Shown here piece after piece: positions 6,565 to 13,196 of a DNA stretch of 30,985 bases. Made by a program: the position numbers and the translations under genes. The first letter of the stretch is position 1; every line of letters starts with the position of its first letter. Below the pieces are notes generated by a model that did no database searches, was not told the origin of the DNA, and saw nothing but the letters and a program-made list of their open reading frames with translations. This DNA comes from Faecalibacterium sp. UBA1762 (lineage in GTDB: Bacteria > Bacillota > Clostridia > Oscillospirales > Ruminococcaceae). Location: the NCBI GenBank assembly GCA_002314755.1, contig DCHC01000042.1, forward strand, positions 22,874-53,858. The letters run 5' to 3'.

Positions 6565-8799
6565 TTATCTGTTGACCGCGGAAACGGTTCTGTCCCGGTA
6601 GACCCAGTTGGTCACATTGCCGGAGGTATCCGTCACCTTGATATAAAATTCGTTCAGCTGGGTATCGGCAGTGAATACGGTGCCGGTGACCCATTTTTTG
6701 CCGTTCAGGCTGTACTGAACCTTTTTTACCCCGATATTCTGTGTTTCGGGCTTGAGGGTGTAGCGGTATCCGGCGGTCTTTTTTGCCCGGAAGAGGAAAC
6801 CGCTGCGGGAGGTGACCGCTTTTTCGGTGACCTTTACGCCGGTAACCCTGCACACCGTTGCGTCCAAAGCACCGCATTTTTCGCATCGGCTCTCCACAAA
6901 ATCGTGTTCCTCGGTGATCTCATCACCGCAGTGCCTGCAGGTTCCGGTGTGGGTACCGTCCTGGTTATCAAGCCAGTTGTAATCGTGTTCCTCGGCTGTG
7001 ACCGACACAAGGGCGTTTACCTTGGTGCCGGAAATACCGAAAGCGCTGCCGTCATAGGTCAGATAATTCTTTGTGACCTTTGTGGTCGTAAAGCTCCAGA
7101 ACAACACTCTGACCCGGGAAGTGGCCTTTACCTCGGTATACAGACCGCCGTCGTATTTCCAGGTGAACGGGTCTGCCTGGGTTTTGACCTCGCCGTGATC
7201 CAAAGCGAGATACCGATCGTTCTGCGCAAGCCGAAAACCGGTTTTGCTGCTGCCGGAGATGACAAACTCCTGGGTTTCCCGGTCATTCACGATCAGCAGC
7301 TGCGGCTCCTCGTCTGCCCTGACCTGCGCGGAATAGCTGCAGATGTTCTTGTAGAGCTTAATATACTTTGCTTCTTCGGCGCCGTTAACCTTACCGTCGT
7401 CATCCTGAACCGCCTCGATGGCGCTGCCGTCGTTGTTTTTGGATTGATTTGCCTTGACGGTAAAGTCCTTGGCGATCAGATTTTTCCCTGTTCCGACAAA
7501 GTACGCCGCCGTGTCGCCCTTTGCAATGACAACGGGATTGCCGCTGCCGGTAGAGGAAGTCGACGTCAGCAGCAGCTCAACGGGCTGCGGGGGCAGTTCT
7601 GCCGCGCCGTCCTGAATCAGGATATCGCCCGCCTCTGCGCGGATACCGTAGCCTGTGCCGACGGCAGTGACCTTGCCGCCGCGGATGATGATATCACCTG
7701 TCTGAGAGTTGATGCCGTTATCCTCTCCCGCATTGCCTGTTGCGGTTGCCTGGACAGTACCGTCGTTGATCTCCACATCACCCTTCGCCCAGATGCCTGC
7801 CGATTTGGACGAGATTTTGAGCTTGCCGCCGTCAATCACGACATTTTTTTGGACCAGAAGCGCAGTATGCTTTGCTGTAACGGTCAGCGCGGTTTCGTCA
7901 TAGGTCAGCTCGCCGTTGACCGCCACCGCGTTTGCCGTTCCGTTTTCAGAATCGGCATTCACATTCAGCTTGTGGGCACCGCCGATCTCCAGTGAGCCGG
8001 CAGACCGGATCGCCGCGGCGGGTTCGGGCTCCGCGCCGGTATTGCGGATGGTGACCGAGCTATCTGCCTGGATGACCAGCTTTGCGCCGTCGCCGAGCAC
8101 GATGGCGTCGGTGGCGTCTCCGGTAATATCCATGAACGCGCCGTTCAGGGTAAGGGTCTGGCTTTCCGCGTCCCATTGAACGCCGTCAGTTTCGTTGGCA
8201 TAGACAGAAGCGTCGTTTCCGGCGGTGAAATCCAGCGGGGTGGTAATGACCGTTTTGCCGCTTGCCGTTTTCCATTTGGCGGTGTAGGTGGTACCGCATA
8301 CAGCGTTTGCAGCGGCGGTCAGCTGGTTTCCGCCGTTGAACCAACCGGCAAAGTGATAGCTTCCGCTGCCGATTTCGTAGGAGGTACCCTTGGTGTAGTC
8401 TTCAAATTTACAGTCGGTATTGCCGAACGCGTTGTCAAAAAGAATCCGCGCATCAATTTTGGCATACTGACCGTCAAGATTGGTCAGCAGGGCAGTATCG
8501 TTGACAACCTGCGACCAAGCGGTACCGTCGTCGCTTTTGCCGATGTGGGCGCCCTGCGCGACAGTGATGTCATCGACGGTGACGGCGGGTACTTTATCAA
8601 TGGCATTGGCGGTGACAATGCCGCCGCTTACATAAAAGCTGCCGGTCTTAATGCCGGAGGCAGAGCTGCCGGCGATGGCGTTGACTGTACCGCCGTCGAC
8701 GGTGACATACCCGCCGGAACCGTAAGCGCCTGCACCGATGCCAGCGGCGCTGGCGCCGCCATTGGCGTTGACAACGCCGCCGTGGACGGTAATATTCAT
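6565..8799 (-). CDS. C-terminal part of a frameshifted surface beta-helix protein
   Basis: This is the downstream piece of a gene whose N-terminal piece is at 8970-10292. The same frame is open without stops back to about 8974, so the ATG at 8799 is only the first possible start, not the original one. The 744 residues show GG-rich beta-helix repeats (ITVHGG, VTVDGG, about 1-100) and an InlB-like repeat ending YTAKWK (about 114-176). More beta-helix sequence resembling Cthe_2159-type carbohydrate-binding domains follows (about 185-420). Two Cys pairs (CRHCG and CEKCG) occur around residues 635-660, with a C-terminal Ig-like module (SLNGKKWVTG, VTDTSGNVTNWVY). No sorting motif is seen. It is probably part of a large cell-surface or secreted adhesin-like protein. 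A terminator follows at 6470-6509. Confidence 0.7.
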   Translation of the reverse strand: MNITVHGGVVNANGGASAAGIGAGAYGSGGYVTVDGGTVNAIAGSSASGIKTGSFYVSGGIVTANAIDKVPAVTVDDITVAQGAHIGKSDDGTAWSQVVNDTALLTNLDGQYAKIDARILFDNAFGNTDCKFEDYTKGTSYEIGSGSYHFAGWFNGGNQLTAAANAVCGTTYTAKWKTASGKTVITTPLDFTAGNDASVYANETDGVQWDAESQTLTLNGAFMDITGDATDAIVLGDGAKLVIQADSSVTIRNTGAEPEPAAAIRSAGSLEIGGAHKLNVNADSENGTANAVAVNGELTYDETALTVTAKHTALLVQKNVVIDGGKLKISSKSAGIWAKGDVEINDGTVQATATGNAGEDNGINSQTGDIIIRGGKVTAVGTGYGIRAEAGDILIQDGAAELPPQPVELLLTSTSSTGSGNPVVIAKGDTAAYFVGTGKNLIAKDFTVKANQSKNNDGSAIEAVQDDDGKVNGAEEAKYIKLYKNICSYSAQVRADEEPQLLIVNDRETQEFVISGSSKTGFRLAQNDRYLALDHGEVKTQADPFTWKYDGGLYTEVKATSRVRVLFWSFTTTKVTKNYLTYDGSAFGISGTKVNALVSVTAEEHDYNWLDNQDGTHTGTCRHCGDEITEEHDFVESRCEKCGALDATVCRVTGVKVTEKAVTSRSGFLFRAKKTAGYRYTLKPETQNIGVKKVQYSLNGKKWVTGTVFTADTQLNEFYIKVTDTSGNVTNWVYRDRTVSAVNR

Positions 8800-8969
8800 A
8801 TCACCGGCGTCACATCTGCCGCCGATACCCGCGCCGCCGCCGTCCGCGCCATTCGCGCCGGTTGCCTGCAGCGCGCCGGCGGTTGACCCCTCGCTTTGGG
8901 CATAGACGGTCAGGCTTTTACTGTAGTTTACCTCTATGGCAGAACTGCCCTCCGCCGGCTGAGCGACGG

Positions 8970-10292
8970 TCAGGTCTTGCCGTCACAGAGGATCAGGTGG
9001 GTATCGCCGTCGATCTTGAGGTTTTTGCCCGCGCCATAGGTCAGGTTTTGGTTGACCAGATAAAATCCGTAGCTGATGGTCTCGGTATCCTCGGTCAAAA
9101 TTTCATAGTCATCGGTGTAGCCCTGCACCGTTTTATTCTGCGCCGCGTCCCAGTAGAGATAGGGGACTGAGCTTGCCTGGGCAGTGTAGATTCGCACACA
9201 TTTTTGACCCAGCGCGTCAGAGGCGTTTGCACATTTGACCGCGCCGCAGCCGGTATTGGTGCCTGCCCTGACCGAAAAGCCGGACGCCGGCGTCACCGTC
9301 AGGCTGCCCTGGCTTGCGGAGCCGGTGCCGCCGCCGATGCCGGAACCGTAGCTGCCAGTACCTGTTGTACCGCCGATGGCTGTAACCGTGCCGCCGGAAA
9401 CGGTGACGCTGCCTCCGTCACGGTCAGTGCCGCTGCCGATACCGGCGCCGGCGGCATTGCCGTTACTTCCTCCGAGGGCAAATACGGTACCGCCGGTAAC
9501 CGTTATCTCGGGCAGAATACTGTCGTCTCCGCCGCCGATACCGGCTGCTTCATTGCTACCTACCGCATAGACTAAGCCGCCGTTGACCGTGACACTGCCC
9601 GGGTCGGAGCCCCGGTTACATTTTCCTACGCCGATGCCGGGGTTTCCATCCTCGCCAAATGCCGCGACGGTACCGCCGTTGATAATGACCTCACCGCCGT
9701 GCCCGCTGTGGGCGACCCATTGGTCTATTTCTAAGGTCTCATAACCGGCGCCGCCGTTTTCTGAACAGGTGGCGTTGACAGTGCCGCCGTTGACAGTAAT
9801 TTTACCGGCCTGGCCCCCGTTTTCCCGATCGCCGCCGATAGCCGCGCCTTGAGATCCTGCAACGGCAGTCAGCGTACCGGTGCCGCCGCTCTGGCCGTAA
9901 ACGGTCAGGGAGTTATTTTTTGCTACGCCGATGGCGGCGTGGCCTCCCCCCGGACACTCCACAGTCAGGGTCGCGCCGTCCTTTAAGATCAGGTACGCGT
10001 CGCCGCTGACCTCGATCTGCTTTTGTTCTTCCGCGGTTCCGATGGTCACATCTGCTGTGACCACGTACCACTTGCCGTCTTCAAATTGGGTGGTATCCTC
10101 CGTTACGACCGTATAATCGGTCACGGTGTCCTCCTCAAATTTTAAAAGGCCGCTCTCAGGTTCATTTTGGGTATTGTATACCGGCTTTTGGTACGGGATG
10201 CTCTCCGCCGCGCTTACCGTGATCTCAAACGCCGGAACCAGCGAGAAGACCATGGCCAAAGCCAAAAGGGTACACAGAACTCGTTTTTTCAT
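8970..10292 (-). CDS. N-terminal part of the frameshifted surface beta-helix protein (signal peptide)
   Basis: The product begins with a clear signal peptide (MKKRVLCTLLALAMVFSLVPAF, with a likely cut after VSAAE). Repeated turns of a right-handed beta-helix follow, of the type ITVNGGTVNA and GAGIGGG, each about 30-45 residues (about residues 75-380). Pairs of lines such as YLILKDGATLTV and LTVYGQSGGTGTLTAV mark the start of each helical block. The ORF ends prematurely at 8970 because of a missing base, and its natural continuation is the ORF at 6565-8799. The start codon has AGGAAAGGAAA about 10 bases upstream. The architecture is typical of large secreted proteins of gut Firmicutes. A binding target cannot be told from sequence. 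Confidence 0.75.
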   Translation of the reverse strand: MKKRVLCTLLALAMVFSLVPAFEITVSAAESIPYQKPVYNTQNEPESGLLKFEEDTVTDYTVVTEDTTQFEDGKWYVVTADVTIGTAEEQKQIEVSGDAYLILKDGATLTVECPGGGHAAIGVAKNNSLTVYGQSGGTGTLTAVAGSQGAAIGGDRENGGQAGKITVNGGTVNATCSENGGAGYETLEIDQWVAHSGHGGEVIINGGTVAAFGEDGNPGIGVGKCNRGSDPGSVTVNGGLVYAVGSNEAAGIGGGDDSILPEITVTGGTVFALGGSNGNAAGAGIGSGTDRDGGSVTVSGGTVTAIGGTTGTGSYGSGIGGGTGSASQGSLTVTPASGFSVRAGTNTGCGAVKCANASDALGQKCVRIYTAQASSVPYLYWDAAQNKTVQGYTDDYEILTEDTETISYGFYLVNQNLTYGAGKNLKIDGDTHLILCDGKT

Positions 10293-10435
10293 AGACAGTT
10301 TTTCCTTTCCTATAAAGTAGACATTTTGGTTCAGCTGTGGGCTGACAGCCGGTATGTCACCTGCATTTTAACAGATATCCTTTCATTTTCGGTTGATACA
10401 TAAAAAATAGTTATGTAGTTATGTTATGAAAAAAA

Positions 10436-10480
10436 CATATAAAAACGGGGCTGCGCAAAATGAAGTTCGCGCAGCCCCGT
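10436..10480 (-). terminator. Terminator beyond the BNR gene fragment; copy 2 of the repeated hairpin
   Basis: A perfect 12-bp stem (10445-10456 with 10469-10480) with a 12-base loop is followed on the minus strand by TTTTTATATG. Its 32-base core is nearly identical to that at 6476-6507. It probably was the original terminator of the BNR gene and now also serves the ATPase gene. Confidence 0.8.
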
Positions 10481-10493
10481 GGGTTTTACAGGT

Positions 10494-10608
10494 ACGGTTA
10501 CAGTGTCACATCAAAATACAGGATGGTGTGGCGGTTATGCTCTATGACAAACCGCAGGTGACCATCCTCATAAAAGCCGTCGGAATAGCTGTACTGACTG
10601 GGGAAATC
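10494..10608. repeat. 115-bp direct repeat, copy A
   Basis: Copy A matches 12169-12283 in the same orientation with four mismatches and no gaps. It comprises the last 36 codons and stop of the BNR-repeat gene plus four bases beyond. Similarity ends abruptly at 10608, where copy A changes to CGAAGCAGCCCC. Confidence 0.93.
10498..10608 (-). pseudogene. Truncated 3' end of the BNR/sialidase-like gene
   Basis: The minus strand encodes the last 36 residues of the BNR protein at 12173-13162 (ending YSDGFYEDGHLRFVIEHNR and ILYFDVTL) in an intact frame with its stop codon. There is no start and none of the BNR repeats. Only one residue differs from the full copy (Ser for Gly in FPGQYSYS). It is a duplicated gene end, not a functional gene. 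Confidence 0.88.
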
Positions 10609-10632
10609 CGAAGCAGCCCCTATATTTTGCGG

Positions 10633-11949
10633 TCAAAAATCCGTCAATAAAAAGCCCATATACATGGGCAGCGTCAGGATTTGTCCGTTTCTGCCGATGT
10701 TATAATCGCCCAGCTTGATCGCCTGTGCAACATGATATTTTTCCGGATGATTCAAAACTGTTTTGGTGCTTTTCACATTTCCGGTGGTTGCCTTTGCTTC
10801 CAATAGGACACAGCCGCTCCGCCAACGAAGAATGAAATCAATCTCCAGACCGCTGTCTTTATGGTAGTAGTAAAGTTTGCGTCCCATTTTTGTTAAAAAG
10901 TCAGCTACCAGGTTTTCAAAAACGGCACCTTTGTAGCCGTACAGATTACCCTGCAGAATATCAGCTTGGGTGCCGTCCTCCAACATACTGACAAACAAGC
11001 CCATATCCTGCATATATACCTTAAAACAATCCTCTGTTGCATTACCGTCCAGTGGCAGTTCCGGAATATTCATATTGTAACAACGCCGAATGATACCGGC
11101 ATCTTCTATCCATTGTAAACAACCGGCATACCTGGCTGCGGTGGATCCTTTTTGCACAACGGAATACTGAAATTTTTTATTTTCTTTGCTCAGTTGCCTC
11201 GGTATCGAAGCAAAGCACTGTTTAATATTGGCTTTATCCTGACCAACTGCATATTTTACCATGTCATCCTCATAGGAACGGACGATATCACGCTGAATCT
11301 GTAATACCAGATTCAGTTGTCTGGTAACCACAAATGTTTGTACCGCATCCGGCATGCCTCCGACAACCGCATACTGCAGCATACGCTCCCGCATCATTTT
11401 GTGCAGTGCTTCCGGAATCGGTGATTCCTCTTGCAGATGCCTTTTCAGTTCCTGTATTACCAACGCCGGAACACCGGTTGCCCATAGAAATTCTTCAAAA
11501 TCCAAAGGATACATATCTAAAACCGTTTCATATCCAACAGGAATGGATTTTGGTTCTTTTCCGTATCCTTTTACCCCTAATAGGGAACCGGTACCAATCA
11601 CATCAAACCGGCCGTCCAAATGGAAAAATTTCAGTGCCGTTCTGGCCTGAGGACATTCCTGAATTTCATCAAGAATCACCACGGTATTGCCCGGTTCAAA
11701 TACAGCATCCGGCTGCATCGCGGTTATCATCATGATAAAATAATTCACATCCATGGAGTCTGAAAAAATGGCTGCGTATGCCGGTGTTTCAAAAAAGTTC
11801 AGATAAATAACATGCGCATAGTTTTTTTCGGCAAATACCTTAACCGAGTATGTTTTACCGCATTGTCTGCAACCTTTTACAATCAACGGCTTATGACTGG
11901 GCAGGTTTTTCCATTCTTCCAAAGCTTTTTCTATCTTTCGCTGCAGCAT
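10633..11949 (-). CDS. AAA-family ATPase with C-terminal DUF4143 domain
   Basis: This 438-residue protein belongs to the common AAA_14/DUF4143 ATPases of gut bacteria and archaea, whose physiological role is unsettled. Walker A is GCRQCGKT (residues 26-33) and Walker B is VVILDEIQE (Asp94-Glu95). GTGSLLG follows at about residues 135-141 as a sensor-like motif. The C-terminal third holds the DUF4143 nuclease-like core with GLEIDFILRW and VLLEAKA, reminiscent of PD-(D/E)xK folds. GGAGGTG lies just upstream of the ATG. The gene and its leader are visibly AT-richer than neighbours and lie between two copies of the BNR gene end, so recent acquisition is likely. A promoter is present at 12115-12141. 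No dedicated terminator is seen before the hairpin at 10436-10480. Confidence 0.9.
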   Translation of the reverse strand: MLQRKIEKALEEWKNLPSHKPLIVKGCRQCGKTYSVKVFAEKNYAHVIYLNFFETPAYAAIFSDSMDVNYFIMMITAMQPDAVFEPGNTVVILDEIQECPQARTALKFFHLDGRFDVIGTGSLLGVKGYGKEPKSIPVGYETVLDMYPLDFEEFLWATGVPALVIQELKRHLQEESPIPEALHKMMRERMLQYAVVGGMPDAVQTFVVTRQLNLVLQIQRDIVRSYEDDMVKYAVGQDKANIKQCFASIPRQLSKENKKFQYSVVQKGSTAARYAGCLQWIEDAGIIRRCYNMNIPELPLDGNATEDCFKVYMQDMGLFVSMLEDGTQADILQGNLYGYKGAVFENLVADFLTKMGRKLYYYHKDSGLEIDFILRWRSGCVLLEAKATTGNVKSTKTVLNHPEKYHVAQAIKLGDYNIGRNGQILTLPMYMGFLLTDF

Positions 11950-11999
11950 AGAGCACCTCCCGATACATTTCTGCTCTAATCATACACCCGGAAGAAATA

Positions 12000-12082
12000 T
12001 TTTTCAAGGGACTTTTCGCCAAATGACAAACTTTTTCAAGGGACTTTTCTACAGAATTCTCATATTTTTCAAGTGACTTTTC
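12000..12082. repeat. Three tandem 18-bp repeats in the ATPase leader
   Basis: TTTTTCAAGGGACTTTTC occurs at 12000-12017 and 12032-12049, and with one change at 12065-12082. The periods are 32 and 33 bases. On the minus strand the unit encodes EKSLEK in one frame, but the 32-base period breaks that frame, so a single conserved coding repeat is not maintained. The block lies between the promoter and the start codon of the ATPase gene. Confidence 0.85.
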
Positions 12083-12114
12083 AGATTTCCGACAATTAAA
12101 ATACAAAAAGGCTT

Positions 12115-12141
12115 ATTATAATGAACAGAGACGAAAGTCAA
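12115..12141 (-). promoter_or_regulatory. Promoter of the ATPase gene
   Basis: On the minus strand, TTGACT (12136-12141) and a perfect TATAAT (12115-12120) are 15 bases apart, a short but usable spacing. It lies about 165 bases upstream of the ATPase start, so transcripts carry a long leader with the tandem repeats. Confidence 0.55.
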
Positions 12142-12163
12142 AAAGACAATCGTCTCTGTTTTT
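12126..12163 (+). terminator. Hairpin between the BNR gene and the ATPase cassette
   Basis: A perfect 9-bp stem (12126-12134 with 12150-12158) is followed by five T only in the plus direction. In the minus direction, in which both flanking genes run, the tail is poor. The stem overlaps the -35 box of the ATPase promoter. It may be a weak terminator or part of the inserted segment's boundary. Confidence 0.4.
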
Positions 12164-12168
12164 CGGTA

Positions 12169-12283
12169 ACGATTACAGTGTCACATCAAAATACAGTATG
12201 GTGTGGCGGTTATGCTCTATGACAAACCGCAGGTGGCCATCCTCATAAAAGCCGTCGGAATAGCTGTACTGACCGGGGAAATC
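12169..12283. repeat. 115-bp direct repeat, copy B
   Basis: This is the copy within the intact BNR gene. It is the partner of 10494-10608, with 111 of 115 bases identical. The two copies bracket a segment of about 1.56 kb containing the ATPase gene and its promoter. Confidence 0.93.
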
Positions 12284-13162
12284 GGTCAGGCGGATTTTTT
12301 GGCTGAAGGTTTGCAGACCGTCCTCACTGATCCACAGCTCATAAGGGTTGCGGGCGGTATGGCTGGGTGTATGCAGCAGGGCGATACGGCTCTTGTCCAG
12401 CGGAATCAGCAAAGGCTTGTTGCCGGGGTTGGGGATATCTGTTTGGGTCACCTCTCCCCAGGTGTTGCCCCCGTCCGTGCTTTCGCACCGATACAGCCAC
12501 CCGGTAAGGTCATGTCGCAGCAGCATGACAAAATGGCCGGGCTGCGTTTCCGCTACGGTGGTTTCTGCCCAGATCCAGTTTTTGGCAAGGCTTAATTTAC
12601 AGGCGGGCTTGTCGGTCCAGGTTTTGCCGCCGTCCCGGCTCTCCATCAAGCCGCAGACGCATGCCGGCGTATTCCGGTAACAAAAAACGCTTTCCTGTTC
12701 TGTAGAAGGGTTCGGCAAAGCAGTGGTGGGATAAGCGTGATACGGAATCAGCAATCTGCCGTCGGTTGACCGGAACATTTTACGGATAAAGGCATAGTTG
12801 GAAAAGCAGGGGCTGACCCCGCCGTCCTGCCAGGTGTAGCCGTTATCCCTGCTTTTTACGGTACGGCAGTTCCAATCGGCGAAGCGGCCGGTGTGCACAG
12901 TCAGAAAAGCGGTGATCTCATTGTCCAGAACCGTCATACCGGTGCAGTAGACGGCATTTCCGTCCTCCGGATAGACGGATTGCTTTGCGCTCCAGCTTTT
13001 GCCGTTGTCCTTGCTGTGAAAGGCGTACTCCCGGTTTTCGGGGTGGGGTTCCGTGGGGCCGTCACACTGGCAAAGGCACAGCAGCTCACCGTTGGGTGTG
13101 CGCGTCAGCAGCGGCTCGCAGGCAAGGCTGTCGGTATGAATCTGCGTGATCTCAATGTTCAT
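12173..13162 (-). CDS. BNR/Asp-box repeat protein, sialidase-like glycosidase
   Basis: This 329-residue protein folds as a six-bladed beta-propeller, judging from four Asp-box motifs: SKDNGKSW, SRDNGYTW, SRDGGKTW and STDGGNTW. Family members include sialidases and other exo-acting glycosidases. No signal peptide is seen, so it would act inside the cell or be exported by another route. Arg residues that could form a carboxylate-binding triad cannot be assigned with confidence, so calling it a true sialidase would overreach. AAGGAG precedes the ATG by about nine bases. It lies 34 bases downstream of the kinase/aldolase gene and is almost certainly in the same transcript. Its last 36 codons are duplicated beyond the ATPase gene at 10498-10608. 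Confidence 0.85.
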   Translation of the reverse strand: MNIEITQIHTDSLACEPLLTRTPNGELLCLCQCDGPTEPHPENREYAFHSKDNGKSWSAKQSVYPEDGNAVYCTGMTVLDNEITAFLTVHTGRFADWNCRTVKSRDNGYTWQDGGVSPCFSNYAFIRKMFRSTDGRLLIPYHAYPTTALPNPSTEQESVFCYRNTPACVCGLMESRDGGKTWTDKPACKLSLAKNWIWAETTVAETQPGHFVMLLRHDLTGWLYRCESTDGGNTWGEVTQTDIPNPGNKPLLIPLDKSRIALLHTPSHTARNPYELWISEDGLQTFSQKIRLTDFPGQYSYSDGFYEDGHLRFVIEHNRHTILYFDVTL

Positions 13163-13196
13163 CCTCTTGTCTCCTTTTCAAATATATGCGGTTTTT

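Larger units (their letters stand above)
6565..10292 (-). pseudogene. Surface beta-helix/InlB-type protein gene interrupted by a single-base frameshift near 8973
   Basis: Two ORFs of 440 and at least 744 codons join into one protein of about 1240 residues if a single base is restored. The N-terminal ORF stops in LILCDGKT. In the other frame the sequence continues as LTVAQPAEGSSAIEV and then SKSLTVYAQSEG. This mirrors an intact module earlier in the same protein (YLILKDGATLTV followed by NNSLTVYGQSGG). At DNA level the intact module reads GACCCTGAC and the broken one GACCTGAC, so one C (one G on the plus strand, near 8973) is missing. The break could be a real inactivating mutation, a rare switch, or an error in the source sequence. 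Confidence 0.7.

Noticed and set aside
6511..7995. Long plus-strand ORF (494 codons) across the surface-protein gene
   Set aside because: It is antisense to a repetitive GC-rich gene with clear domains; its product shows no recognisable domain, and the terminator at 6470-6509 fits the minus-strand gene.
11891..12106. 71-codon ORF with EKSLEK repeats before the ATPase
   Set aside because: It overlaps the ATPase start in another frame, has no ribosome site, and its repeat frame is broken by a 32-base period; kept only as a repeat block.
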